Part shown: positions 1 to 8,571 of the stretch, piece after piece | Layout of the letters: every line of letters starts with the position of its first letter | Numbering within the stretch: the stretch's first letter is position 1 | Source: Akkermansiaceae bacterium | GTDB lineage: Bacteria > Verrucomicrobiota > Verrucomicrobiia > Verrucomicrobiales > Akkermansiaceae | Reading direction: 5' to 3' | DNA length: 43,846 nucleotides | Assembly: GCA_903906515.1 (NCBI GenBank) | Contig: CAIVKO010000010.1 | Span: forward strand, 1 to 43,846 | The notes under the pieces: model-generated | What the model was told of the DNA's origin: nothing | Databases searched by the model: none | What the model saw: only the letters and a program-made list of their open reading frames with translations | Position numbers and translations under genes: made by a program

Positions 1-1374
1 CCGGAAGATGGCGGTAAATACGATCTTGTCGTGGTTGGCGGTGGCATTGCCGGATCCGCCGCCGCTATCTCCGCCGCGCGTAACGGCCTCACTGTCGCGC
101 TCATTCAGGATCGCCCGGTGCTCGGTGGCAATGGCAGTTCCGAAGTCCGGGTCTGGCCGGAAGGAAAAACCTGCCAAAAACCGTATCCTCACATCGGAGA
201 TATCGTTGAGGAACTTGTGAAACACAAAGGAGAAGGCGATGGTAATGCCGGTAACGGCGGAATTTATCAGGACGACCGCAAGCTCGCGCTGATGCGTGCG
301 GAACCGCGCATCACCCCGATGCTCCAACAACGCGTCAACGGCGTGGAAATGAAGGACGGTCACATTGCCGCCGTCATCGCCCAGGACACCCGCAGCGCCC
401 GGCGTTTCCGGGTGAGCGGAAAACTCTTCGCGGATTGCACCGGGGACGCGACGGTTGGATTCCTCGCCGGGGCCGACCACGAGTTCGCCCGCGAAGGGAA
501 AATGGGAGCCAGCAACCTCTGGAACTTGGTCGATCAGAAAAACCCCGCCGAAATACTGGAATGCGAATGCAAGGACAAAGACGCACTTTCGATTGCGGTG
601 AACGAAGGTAAACTTGATGCTCCATTTCCCCGCTGCCCATGGGCTCTCGATCTCACGGACAAGCCATTCCCAGGACGCAAGAACCTGAATGGCCAATGGT
701 CTAACAACCCTCTATCCAACCTCGGCGGATGGTTCTGGGAAACCGGATTCGACATGGACATGGTCAACGACATCGAACGGATCCGCGACCAGAATTTCCG
801 CGCAATGTACGGCGCGTGGGACGCGCTCAAGAACGTGGACAAACTCTATCCGAACCATCGGCTCGGCTGGGCGGCCTTCGTCGCCGGAAAACGGGAATCC
901 CGCCGCCTGCTGGGTGACGTGATCCTCAAGGGCGACGATTTCCGTAATGGCGTGAAGTTCGAGGACGGTTGTTTCCCGTGCTCATGGCATATCGACATCC
1001 ATCATCCTCACCCGGAGTTTTCCAAAGGACTCGACGGTCAGGAGTTCATCTCCAAAGCGACGACTGGCGCGGGTTTCAAATACCAGGTGCCATACTGGGC
1101 ACCTTACCGCACGCTCTACAGCCGCAACATTCCCAATCTCTTCATGGCCGGACGCAACATCAGCGTGGACCGCGAGGGACTCGGACCGGTGCGGGTCATG
1201 CGCACCACAGGCATGATGGGCGAAATCGTGGGCAAAGCCGCCGCCATCTGCGTAACTCACCAGACCACACCCCGCGGCGTCTATCAGAACCACCTGCCCA
1301 AGCTCATCGAAATGATGAGAAAACCGGGATCATCACGCGCGGAGCAACCCGCAGTCGCGAAGCCTGCTCCTTAA
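1..1374 (+). CDS. FAD-dependent oxidoreductase (FAD_oxidored family), 5' end outside window
   Basis: The frame is open from base 1, so the start lies upstream; 457 residues are visible, ending at TAA. The N-terminal part has a Rossmann dinucleotide site, VVVGGGIAGSAAA, followed by GGNGSSEVRVW, as in the FAD_oxidored family that is abundant in Verrucomicrobiota and Planctomycetota. Further on, DCTGDATVGFLAGAD and the late GRNISVDREGLGPVRVM stretch fit the second FAD-contacting segment of the same family. Family members are mostly uncharacterised flavoproteins, often near sugar or polysaccharide catabolism genes; the substrate cannot be read from the sequence. The gene converges on the DUF1080 gene, with a paired palindrome between the two. 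The fold call is secure; the reaction is unknown. Confidence 0.88.
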   Translation, partial: PEDGGKYDLVVVGGGIAGSAAAISAARNGLTVALIQDRPVLGGNGSSEVRVWPEGKTCQKPYPHIGDIVEELVKHKGEGDGNAGNGGIYQDDRKLALMRAEPRITPMLQQRVNGVEMKDGHIAAVIAQDTRSARRFRVSGKLFADCTGDATVGFLAGADHEFAREGKMGASNLWNLVDQKNPAEILECECKDKDALSIAVNEGKLDAPFPRCPWALDLTDKPFPGRKNLNGQWSNNPLSNLGGWFWETGFDMDMVNDIERIRDQNFRAMYGAWDALKNVDKLYPNHRLGWAAFVAGKRESRRLLGDVILKGDDFRNGVKFEDGCFPCSWHIDIHHPHPEFSKGLDGQEFISKATTGAGFKYQVPYWAPYRTLYSRNIPNLFMAGRNISVDREGLGPVRVMRTTGMMGEIVGKAAAICVTHQTTPRGVYQNHLPKLIEMMRKPGSSRAEQPAVAKPAP

Positions 1375-1390
1375 GGCCTGTCTTAAAAAT

Positions 1391-1503
1391 GGCAGGGACC
1401 GTTCTCCGCAACGGTCCGCGTGCATGAAGAGAGAATGAAAAGCCGTTCCGATTCACTCATTCGCATTTCATTCTCGCGGACCGCCCGGAGGTCGGTCCCT
1501 GCC
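1391..1503. repeat. REPIN-like pair of inverted palindromes
   Basis: Arm 1391-1420 and arm 1475-1503 are imperfect reverse complements: both outer ends read GGCAGGGACCG and both inner ends read CGGTCCGCG on their own strands. Each arm is itself a small hairpin (GGACCG with CGGTCC). A second inner pair, GAGAATGAAA (1431-1440) and TTTCATTCTC (1467-1476), extends the stem. It fills the gap between two convergent genes and could act as a bidirectional transcription end. The architecture (two REP-like units facing each other) matches REPINs, but no RAYT transposase gene is in the window. Confidence 0.7.
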
Positions 1504-1515
1504 TTCATTAAGACT

Positions 1516-2178
1516 CTAAGGCAGCACCTTGATGAAGATGTCCTTGTAGTAAGTCGTGCTCTTCGGATCGTGGCCCTGCAAGGCGATGGTGCCCGCTCCG
1601 AGTTTGCGGCCTGGCATGTTGTTCAGTTTTTTCGAAGGATCCCAATCTGCGGGCTCCGTCCAATCAGTGGTCACCTTGCCGTTGATGGTTATCGTGATGT
1701 GCTTGCCTTCGACCTTGATCCCATAATCGAACCACTCGTCGTCTTTTTGCGGCGCGTTGTCCATCACGTCCGCCACCGCATACAGGCCACCGGTCTTCTT
1801 CCGGTCCGAGTGGGAGGCGTTCACCTGGCACTCGTATCCTTTGCTCGGCCATCCCGTGGGTTCAAATGCGGTGTGGAAATATATCCCACTGTTGGCTCCC
1901 GGCGTGGTCTTCACCTTGGCCTTGAATTCAAAATTCTTGAACGACGCGTTGCCATCCGCGCCAACGTAAAACAAATGCGCCCGCCCGCCGCTGACCACAA
2001 GTTCTCCATCCTTGACGCTGAAAATCTCAGGTTTCACGGCCGATTTCTGTTCGGTGGAAACGTTGGATTTCCAACCCTCCAGATCCTTGCCGTTGAACAT
2101 CGAAACCCATCCATCGTCCGCACACCATGCCGCTGTGACGAGGGATGCCGCAATCATCGAATATAAAGCGCTTTTCAT
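1516..2178 (-). CDS. Secreted DUF1080 (3-keto-disaccharide hydrolase-like) protein
   Basis: This is a 220-residue protein. The start at 2178 is preferred over the upstream in-frame start at 2226 because it begins a clean signal peptide (MKSALYSMIAASLVTAAW, then CADDGW). The mature part has the hallmarks of DUF1080: WVSMFNGKDLEGW at the start, GELVVSGGRAHLFYVG, a FKAKVKTTPGANSGIYFHT stretch, the YECQVN segment and a C-terminal GTIALQGHD motif with YKDIFIK. The family has a concanavalin-like beta-sandwich, and some members hydrolyse 3-keto-glycosides; here the activity is inferred only. It is probably periplasmic. It is convergent with the FAD oxidoreductase, and that pairing would fit sugar oxidation followed by hydrolysis, though the two genes are not in one operon. 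Confidence 0.87.
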   Translation of the reverse strand: MKSALYSMIAASLVTAAWCADDGWVSMFNGKDLEGWKSNVSTEQKSAVKPEIFSVKDGELVVSGGRAHLFYVGADGNASFKNFEFKAKVKTTPGANSGIYFHTAFEPTGWPSKGYECQVNASHSDRKKTGGLYAVADVMDNAPQKDDEWFDYGIKVEGKHITITINGKVTTDWTEPADWDPSKKLNNMPGRKLGAGTIALQGHDPKSTTYYKDIFIKVLP

Positions 2179-2308
2179 GATGCCGAGACCTTGGACACCC
2201 GCCGCCGCAGTGTCAAGAATTGCCAAAATTCAAGGAATTTCGGGAATCGCCACAGACTAAGATCCGCTATCGACATGCCGCAGCAAATGCGCCACGTTTC
2301 CTCCCCAC

Positions 2309-2389
2309 ATGAGTCGTTTCCCACTCAAGGATGCGAAAACCACTCCCGCCAAACCCGAGGCGGAGCCAAAACCCGTGAAAAAACCATGA
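2309..2389 (+). CDS. Possible 26-residue Pro/Lys-rich leader ORF
   Basis: An ATG at 2309 opens 26 codons rich in Pro, Lys and Ala (ending PEAEPKPVKKP). Its TGA (2387-2389) overlaps the ATG of the next gene (2386) as ATGA, the usual signature of translational coupling. No Shine-Dalgarno sequence is visible. It may be a coupled leader peptide or a chance ORF; there is no homology I can recognise. Confidence 0.3.
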   Translation: MSRFPLKDAKTTPAKPEAEPKPVKKP

Positions 2390-2916
2390 CCACGATGAAT
2401 ATTTTCAATGATGCCCTGCAGCGTGAATTCACGTGGGGCTTGCTGCTCGGCCTGTTGATCGCCGCTTTTATCTGGAAAGCCGCATTCACCGCCCGCCGCA
2501 ATGCAATCCGCGAACGCAAACGGCTCGAAGCGGAACTGAAAGAACTTCAGGGACACCTAAGCACCCAGCTCAAAATCAATGCCAGCGGCAACGAGTCGCT
2601 CAGGATCGAGTTGGAGGCCCTCAAGCGCCAGAATGAAACCCTGCGCATGAACAACGCCGCCCTCCAGCAGAAACCCGGCCGCGCCGAGCAACGACAACTA
2701 CAAGTTTATGAAATCGCCGTGCGCACCATGCGCGAGCAAGCCCCCGGATTCGCCCCCGCATGGGAAAAGGCCGTCCGCCAAGGCGAGTCGGAACTCGATG
2801 CCGCGGATTCCGGATTGAAAAAACTCGTGCGCCGCGTGATCCCAGGCTTGGGAAACTCGATCACCACGCAGACGGCCGTCATCGTGAACGATGAAATGCC
2901 TCCACCACGGGAATGA
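2386..2916 (+). CDS. Membrane-anchored coiled-coil protein of unknown function
   Basis: This is a 176-residue protein. I chose the ATG at 2386 because the longer in-frame extension back to 2191 overlaps the DUF1080 promoter region and has no protein-like composition. One membrane span lies near residues 17-32 (FTWGLLLGLLIAAFIW), followed at once by a basic stretch and a long coiled coil rich in Glu, Lys, Gln and Leu (about residues 40-100, ERKRLEAELKELQ and later). The C-terminal part is a small helical region (AVRTMREQAPGFAPAWEKAV). The topology suggests a short N-terminal tail and a cytoplasmic or periplasmic coiled coil. The family is not recognised. It is divergent from the DUF1080 gene. 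Confidence 0.7.
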   Translation: MTTMNIFNDALQREFTWGLLLGLLIAAFIWKAAFTARRNAIRERKRLEAELKELQGHLSTQLKINASGNESLRIELEALKRQNETLRMNNAALQQKPGRAEQRQLQVYEIAVRTMREQAPGFAPAWEKAVRQGESELDAADSGLKKLVRRVIPGLGNSITTQTAVIVNDEMPPPRE

Positions 2917-3049
2917 TTTCCGGGCGGATCACCACCGGACCGGGTTTGACGCAAGACACTGCGGATAGGGTTACAGGCTCAGGCAGGAGGACTTTGGTGA
3001 CCATTGGGCCCCGTCAGAAAGAATGGAGCGTTGGCATTGAAAATAAGAT

Positions 3050-5041
3050 TCAAACGTATGGTATGAAGGCCGTGTACATTTCAGGGGGAATATCCAGCAG
3101 ACTGTAATCCTTGGAGGCGACGAAGAGCAGGCTTTGTTTACCCTTACCTAACAATTCGTTGTCCGATCCGAAAATCTGGTGCTCCAACGTGCAGAACTTG
3201 CGGTTGAAATCCGCGACACGGATTTTCACGGTGATGACATCGAACTCGCGCGCCTCGCGCACGAACTTATGCTCGAAGGATCGCGTGAGGATATAAAAAC
3301 TCGTGGTTTTCAAATCGAAATCCGGCATCACCTGGTTGAAAAACAACTCGCGTGTCTTACCGACGAACAATCCATACATTCCGAAATACACATTGCCCAC
3401 GGAGTTGGTATCCTGATAGGTGGCGATGAACGAATAGACGAACCACTTGCCCTCGAAATGCCCACCGAGCGAGTGAGCGTCCTGCGGTTGAGGGGCCACC
3501 ACGTTGGATGCCGTCGCTGCCGTGGCGGATTTGGTGAGCGCCTTGATGGCGGGGATTTCCGAAGCGGCATCGATCACCTCCCCCGCCCTTTCGGTCACCA
3601 TGCGCAGGAGATCAGTATTGAAAACCAGCCACGCCACATACAACAGCGGCAGCAGTGAGCCGAGCACCAACAGGAAATTGGCACCCGTGCAGTAGCCGAA
3701 GGCAAAGATCACTAACGAAATACTGGCCAGCGAGAACATCCGGATCTGCGGCAGCGGCTGCTGCGAGTTAGGCACGAAACACCGAGCGATCGCCAATGAG
3801 GCATAGCCCACGAAAAACGAGGCGTAAAACACCATGAAATACTCCAGCTCCAGCCTCGCAAGCAAACCGATCAGCGTGATCACCATCACCACCAGAAACG
3901 TCGGAATCGGCGACTCCAACAGACGTTTCGGCAGCATGCCGACGAGAAGATTCTGGCTCTTGCTCAGATTTTGTCCAAGGAACCACTTCAGGGCGATGTA
4001 TCCGCTATCGATCGTTGTCAACGCGCAGATCCCGAGAAATGTGTAATAAGCAGCGGGCAGCAGGCCTTTCGCGTTTGCATCCAGACCATCGATGTATTGC
4101 ACGACCAATTGGTGCGCATAGTGGAACCGATCCAATCCCTCAGCGCCGTATGAATCATGCCAACCCTTGCTCAGCACCCATGCTCCGAGGCATCCGTGGA
4201 AAACGAGCATCAGGAAAAAAATCACACCGCCAAAAAAGTAGCTTGTCCGGATCGAGGTGTTTTCCCGATGGATCTGGATGGCGCGCTGCCAATGTTGGAG
4301 ATCCAACCACGGACCGACCAGAAGGCCGATGAGCAACGGAACCGCATAACCGAACAAATTCGGCCCCTTCCAAGCATCCGCTTTCACCGGCCCCCATTGA
4401 AAGTTCTCAGGGACGAACGGTTTCAAACTGAAAAGCACTACCGCCACGCACACCACGATGATTCCGCCGAACAACGCGTGCCCGAACTTGATGCGCTGGA
4501 TACCAAACTCCTCGCCAAACAAACAGCCGGCGGCAAGAACCACAAAAACCACCATGCACAAATAGAGTGCCGTCATCCCCGGCCCGGTCACCAGATGAAG
4601 CGGCGCAAACAAATACTTGGTCAGCGCGAAAACCGTCAGAGAGAGCGCCACCACTTGATAGAGATATAAAATCAGTCGAAACGGTTTGGCAAATCGGTCG
4701 AAGAAGATCGCCAGGGATTCCTGCCCACCAGCGTGACGGTTAGCTACGATCTGGGTCAGGAATCCAAACAACATCAGTCCCAGCGCGTTGGGAATGGCGA
4801 AGAGCAACAGCCCTTGCAGTCCAAACATGAAGGTCATCTGGACGCTGAAAAAGAGCCCAAGCCCCCACATCCATGCCAGAGCCACCGAGTTTCCCCAAAG
4901 CAGGGCGTTGATTTTACGAAAGTTCATGAAGGGCCAAAGAACCTCGGTTTCACCCCACGGGCAAGCCGGATTCCACCTTAAATCGAACAAATTCCCGTTC
5001 TTCCGCGGAATTAGGAACATGTTTTGGCTCCCACTTGGCAT
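3050..5041 (-). CDS. SSS-like membrane transporter fused to a C-terminal hotdog thioesterase domain
   Basis: This is a 663-residue protein. Residues about 39-470 hold some 12-13 hydrophobic segments and look like a sodium/solute symporter or APC-fold transporter; GPWLDLQHWQRA and ALTTIDSGYIALK resemble the SSS signature segments. A linker (about 471-530) with an Ala/Thr/Val-rich stretch follows. Residues about 531-663 form a 4HBT hotdog domain: YQDTNSVGNVYFGMY then RELFF is the pattern of YbgC-like and enediyne-type (CalE7/DynE) acyl thioesterases, with the conserved Asp/Thr/Asn region present. The start is uncertain: the ATG at 4927 (MNFRKINALLWGN) immediately precedes the first span, and the ATG at 5041 adds 38 residues of plausible cytosolic sequence. 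The gene stands alone and is divergent from the PpiD-like gene. The substrate is unknown. Confidence 0.8.
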   Translation of the reverse strand: MPSGSQNMFLIPRKNGNLFDLRWNPACPWGETEVLWPFMNFRKINALLWGNSVALAWMWGLGLFFSVQMTFMFGLQGLLLFAIPNALGLMLFGFLTQIVANRHAGGQESLAIFFDRFAKPFRLILYLYQVVALSLTVFALTKYLFAPLHLVTGPGMTALYLCMVVFVVLAAGCLFGEEFGIQRIKFGHALFGGIIVVCVAVVLFSLKPFVPENFQWGPVKADAWKGPNLFGYAVPLLIGLLVGPWLDLQHWQRAIQIHRENTSIRTSYFFGGVIFFLMLVFHGCLGAWVLSKGWHDSYGAEGLDRFHYAHQLVVQYIDGLDANAKGLLPAAYYTFLGICALTTIDSGYIALKWFLGQNLSKSQNLLVGMLPKRLLESPIPTFLVVMVITLIGLLARLELEYFMVFYASFFVGYASLAIARCFVPNSQQPLPQIRMFSLASISLVIFAFGYCTGANFLLVLGSLLPLLYVAWLVFNTDLLRMVTERAGEVIDAASEIPAIKALTKSATAATASNVVAPQPQDAHSLGGHFEGKWFVYSFIATYQDTNSVGNVYFGMYGLFVGKTRELFFNQVMPDFDLKTTSFYILTRSFEHKFVREAREFDVITVKIRVADFNRKFCTLEHQIFGSDNELLGKGKQSLLFVASKDYSLLDIPPEMYTAFIPYV

Positions 5042-5157
5042 TTCCGGCCGTCAGGGCTGAAACCACATTCGTGCAATTCTGTTGAGAATTACCATTGAAG
5101 AACGGCCGCGCTCACCCTTTACTCCCCGCGTTCGCGAACCCGCAGCCTCACCGATTC

Positions 5158-6825
5158 ATGATTGAAAACATCCGCAAATTCAAAGGCCTGATCATCTTTG
5201 GCCTCGTCCTCGTCGCCATCGCCCTGGTGGTGGGCATCCAAAACGACCTGTTCCGCAGAGGCGGTGGCGGGCGGAGTCTGTTCAAGATTGCCGGACGTTC
5301 CTACGACAATATGGAATTCCAACGCCTCGGCACCGACGGATACGAACTGGCATCCACCTTGGCGCGTTCCGGGGATTTCACCCTCTATCAATTCCTGATG
5401 GGCCTCGCCACCGGCGCCACCAGCGAGAAAGACGCACCCCAAAAATTTTTTATCGGCCGCATCGTGCTGCGCGATGCCAAGCAGGAATTCGGAATCCATC
5501 CCGGCGATGAGGAAATCACCGACTACATCAAGAAGATGCGCTTCTTCGCCGGCACCGACCAGAAATTCAGCGAGGAAAACTACCGCCGGTTCGTGGAAAA
5601 AAGCATCGGCCGCATGGGCATGACCGAGGCCGACCTGAGAGAACTGGTTTCCGACCTGCTCTCATATCAGAAAATCAACTCGATCGTCGGGTCCGGACTT
5701 ACCGTCCAGCGCGAGATCGTCGCCCAGAACCTCGCCCTCGACAACCAACAGGTCACGGGCGCGCTCGCCCGCCTCGACATTGATCCCTTCGAGGCGAAAA
5801 TCGAACCCACCGATGCCGAGATCAAGGCCTACTGGGAAAACATCAAGGACTCATTCACCACTGAGCCCTTGCGCAAGTTCTCCTACATCATCGTGACTCC
5901 CGACATGCCGGCGGACCCTGATGCCGCAGCAGAGAAAACCGACACGAAAAAGTCGATCGTCGACGCCGCCGCCACCGATGATGCGAAAAAGAAAATGGAA
6001 GCGGACAAAGCGAAAAAAGCAGCGGATCTCGCAGAAACACGCCGCATGAAACAAATCGAAATCGATAAACTCGTGGACGATTTTTCCTTCACTCTGGAAG
6101 AGAAAAAGGGCAAGGGATTTGAAGAACTCGCCCAGAAAAACAATTGGGAAATCAAAACCACAGAGCTATTCTCCCAATCGACACCCCCCAAGGAACTTGA
6201 CATCAAACTCCGCGCATCCAGCCGGGGCGGCAAGACGGTGGACGAACTGTTCCGCATCGAGCCCACGGAAGACCCCGTTTCCAAATTCTGCCCACCCGTC
6301 GCGATCGGCGAAAACCAATGGATCGTCGCCCGTCTGGACGCTCAGGAAAAATCCAGACCCAAGACGTACGAGGAAGCCCGCGTCGAAGCCCGCGATCAAT
6401 ACATTCAGGAGAAAGCCAAGGAAGCGATGAAAACCGCCGCCAACGAGGCCCTTACCAAAATCAAAGCTTCCCTCACCGCCGGCAAGTCATTTACCGATGC
6501 CGCAAAGGAAGCCGGCATCACCGAAACCAAGGAAATCAGCAAAGTCACTTCCACCTCCCGTCCGGATGCCACCACCGAGCCCAAGAACCTTTTTGAAGCC
6601 ACCCGCAATGTGGATCCGGGTGCCTTGGCCGATATCATCACCGAAAAAGACCGGACTTTCATCGTCCACGTCGCGAAACGAGAAGTGGTGAAAGAAGAAA
6701 ACGCCGCCACCCGCCTCGACACCGAGGTCACATCCCGCGCGCAACAAAATGAAATGATCGCCTTCACCAGTTGGATCGCCGGGCGCGTGGAAGCGGCGAA
6801 AGTGGAGGAACTCTTCAAAAAATGA
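5158..6825 (+). CDS. PpiD/SurA-like periplasmic folding factor, membrane anchored
   Basis: This is a 555-residue protein. The start at 5158 (MIENIRKFKG) is chosen over the in-frame start at 5095 because it gives the typical PpiD N-terminus: a short basic tail and one span (LIIFGLVLVAIALVVGI). After it come a SurA_N-like helical region with KIAGRSYDNMEFQRL, IVLRDAKQEFGIHPGDEEITDYI and further helices, then a long charged Lys/Glu/Ala linker. The C-terminal part has repeated helical segments (SLTAGKSFTDAAKEAGITETKE), as in PpiD-type proteins. I cannot see a convincing parvulin active-site signature, so it may act as a chaperone rather than an isomerase. It is expected to assist export or outer-membrane protein folding. 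Confidence 0.8.
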   Translation: MIENIRKFKGLIIFGLVLVAIALVVGIQNDLFRRGGGGRSLFKIAGRSYDNMEFQRLGTDGYELASTLARSGDFTLYQFLMGLATGATSEKDAPQKFFIGRIVLRDAKQEFGIHPGDEEITDYIKKMRFFAGTDQKFSEENYRRFVEKSIGRMGMTEADLRELVSDLLSYQKINSIVGSGLTVQREIVAQNLALDNQQVTGALARLDIDPFEAKIEPTDAEIKAYWENIKDSFTTEPLRKFSYIIVTPDMPADPDAAAEKTDTKKSIVDAAATDDAKKKMEADKAKKAADLAETRRMKQIEIDKLVDDFSFTLEEKKGKGFEELAQKNNWEIKTTELFSQSTPPKELDIKLRASSRGGKTVDELFRIEPTEDPVSKFCPPVAIGENQWIVARLDAQEKSRPKTYEEARVEARDQYIQEKAKEAMKTAANEALTKIKASLTAGKSFTDAAKEAGITETKEISKVTSTSRPDATTEPKNLFEATRNVDPGALADIITEKDRTFIVHVAKREVVKEENAATRLDTEVTSRAQQNEMIAFTSWIAGRVEAAKVEELFKK

Positions 6826-6947
6826 CCTGACCAGGCACCCAACGGGCCCTCCATTTCCCCCAACCGCAGCCAAAAATCCCGATTCTTTGGTTTTTCACCG
6901 GGCGTTAGGTTGACGCACCCACCAGTCTGGGTTACTTCTCCCCGGTC

Positions 6948-7817
6948 ATGATTCACCGGTGTCTGAAATACCTCTTCGCCGCCCTCGTTTGCGGCACATC
7001 CGCGCACGCCCAGATCGCTGCCACTCTCAAATTAGACAAGGACCAACACCTCGCGGGAGAACCGGTTATCGCCGTGGTCACCATCACCAATCATGCGGGC
7101 AAGGAACTCATTTTCAGCAGTGACGGCCGCCTCCAATGGCTGGATTTCGTCATCAGAGACAGTCGTGGAAATCCGATCACCCCGAGAGGACGCGCACTTT
7201 TCGGAGCCATGAAAATAGGCCCAGGGCAAACGCTGGGCCGTGAAGTGGATCTCGCCCAGTATTTTCAATTGGAAAAACCCGGAAATTTCACGGTTTCCGC
7301 CGTCATCCAGTCACCTCAAAAAAATCTGGAAGGCGCCACCACCAATCGCGTGTTCTTCAATCAAAGCTCAGGTGTTCTCTATTGGTCGCAAAAAGTCGGT
7401 TTACCCGGAAACTCAGGGAATACCCGTGAATTCCGCGTTCTCAACTTTTCCGGTGACACCAAATCCCAAATCTACGCCCAAATCGAAGATGGGCACAGCG
7501 GCAAATTGGTCCGCACTTTCCTGCTCGGAGATGTTCTCATGATGCGCAAACCCCTCTCCACCATCGACCGCAACCAACGGATGCATGTGATGTTCCTCTC
7601 AACCCCCACGATGTGGGTGCACAACGTGATCGATACCGACGGCAGACTGGTCAGCCGCCAGATCCACCAGCGCGGCCCCCAAGGAGATCCGCAACTCCTG
7701 ACTTTCGGCGATGGCACGGTCCGGGTCGCCAACAGCCTTCCCTACGATCCCAAGGCCGTCGCCGCAGAACGGGCTAAAATTCGCAAAGCTTCAGACCGCC
7801 CTGCTGTCTCTTACTGA
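6948..7817 (+). CDS. Secreted protein of unknown function
   Basis: This is a 289-residue protein with a signal peptide at residues 1-21 (CLKYLFAALVCGTSAHA, cleavage before QIAAT). The first mature segment (LKLDKDQHLAGEPVIAVVTITNHAGKEL) reads as an immunoglobulin-like or BsuPI-like beta-sandwich of the kind found in periplasmic proteins of this phylum. The C-terminal half has further beta-rich sequence (FRVLNFSGDTKSQIYAQIED, then VMFLSTPTMWVHNV) and a basic tail. It has no catalytic motif that I recognise. It follows the PpiD-like gene on the same strand after 122 bases and precedes the amidase. The family is unknown to me. Confidence 0.78.
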   Translation: MIHRCLKYLFAALVCGTSAHAQIAATLKLDKDQHLAGEPVIAVVTITNHAGKELIFSSDGRLQWLDFVIRDSRGNPITPRGRALFGAMKIGPGQTLGREVDLAQYFQLEKPGNFTVSAVIQSPQKNLEGATTNRVFFNQSSGVLYWSQKVGLPGNSGNTREFRVLNFSGDTKSQIYAQIEDGHSGKLVRTFLLGDVLMMRKPLSTIDRNQRMHVMFLSTPTMWVHNVIDTDGRLVSRQIHQRGPQGDPQLLTFGDGTVRVANSLPYDPKAVAAERAKIRKASDRPAVSY

Positions 7818-7915
7818 GCGAAGCCATTAAATAAAAATTACAATTTGAAGATTCTTCTTTACATTTTTTAAAAAAATCAATATTTCTTAAAAGTATTCAT
7901 TACTTAACCTTTGCC

Positions 7916-8518
7916 ATGAAAACACTTCTTCAAATAGCCGCCTTCTCCGCAGCCTTTGTTTTTGGCACCACCGTTCATGCGGGTAGCTTCCGGACCGTAG
8001 TGATCGACCCCGGTCACGGCGGGCACGACAACGGTGGCCAATGGGGTAAGGTCTATGAAAAACATCTGGCACTGGATACCGCCACGCGCTTGGAAAGCAA
8101 TCTGAAGCGGATGGGCTTCAAAACGGTGATGACACGCCGCAGCGATTATTTTGTAACCCTCCCGCAGCGCGTCGCCATCGGCAACAGTTACAAGAATGCA
8201 GTTTTTGTCTGCATTCACTTCAATTATACGTGGAAAGAAGACGTCAACGGACTTGAAACCTATTACTACAGTGCCGCAGGCCAGCAACTCGCCCAATACG
8301 TCCAGCAAAGTCTGGTGCGCCACACCCACACTTTGGATCGTCAGGCAAAGTTCGCCAGATTTTTCGTGCTCCGAAATTCCACCCTTCCCGCGATCTTGGT
8401 TGAAGGCGGTTTTGTGAGCAATGAGCAGGAGCGGGAACGCATGAAATCCGGACTCTTCCGCGAGCAGATCGCCCGCGGTGTCGCGGAAGGCGTCCAGCGT
8501 TACAGCCGGGCTTATTGA
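7916..8518 (+). CDS. N-acetylmuramoyl-L-alanine amidase (Amidase_3), secreted
   Basis: This is a 200-residue protein: a signal peptide (about residues 1-22, ending THA-G) followed directly by one Amidase_3 domain. It cleaves the amide bond between N-acetylmuramic acid and the stem peptide of peptidoglycan, in the periplasm. Zinc ligands are visible: His34 in DPGHGGHDNG, Glu48 in VYEKHLALD and His101 in CIHFN. The catalytic Glu163 is in ILVEGGF. There is no AMIN or SPOR domain, so it is a minimal AmiC-type enzyme. The 98 bases upstream are strikingly AT-rich compared with the rest of the window and very likely hold the promoter. The nnr gene follows 53 bases downstream. Confidence 0.94.
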   Translation: MKTLLQIAAFSAAFVFGTTVHAGSFRTVVIDPGHGGHDNGGQWGKVYEKHLALDTATRLESNLKRMGFKTVMTRRSDYFVTLPQRVAIGNSYKNAVFVCIHFNYTWKEDVNGLETYYYSAAGQQLAQYVQQSLVRHTHTLDRQAKFARFFVLRNSTLPAILVEGGFVSNEQERERMKSGLFREQIARGVAEGVQRYSRAY

Positions 8519-8571
8519 TGGAGCGGTCGCAATAGCTTGCCGCCTTCGTGCATCGGAGGCATATTGCAGAC

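Noticed and set aside
6910-6938. TTGACG upstream of the secreted unknown at 6948 as a further 35-base promoter.
   Set aside because: The distance to the ATG is 38 and the -10 position matches only 2/6, so it does not support the pattern.
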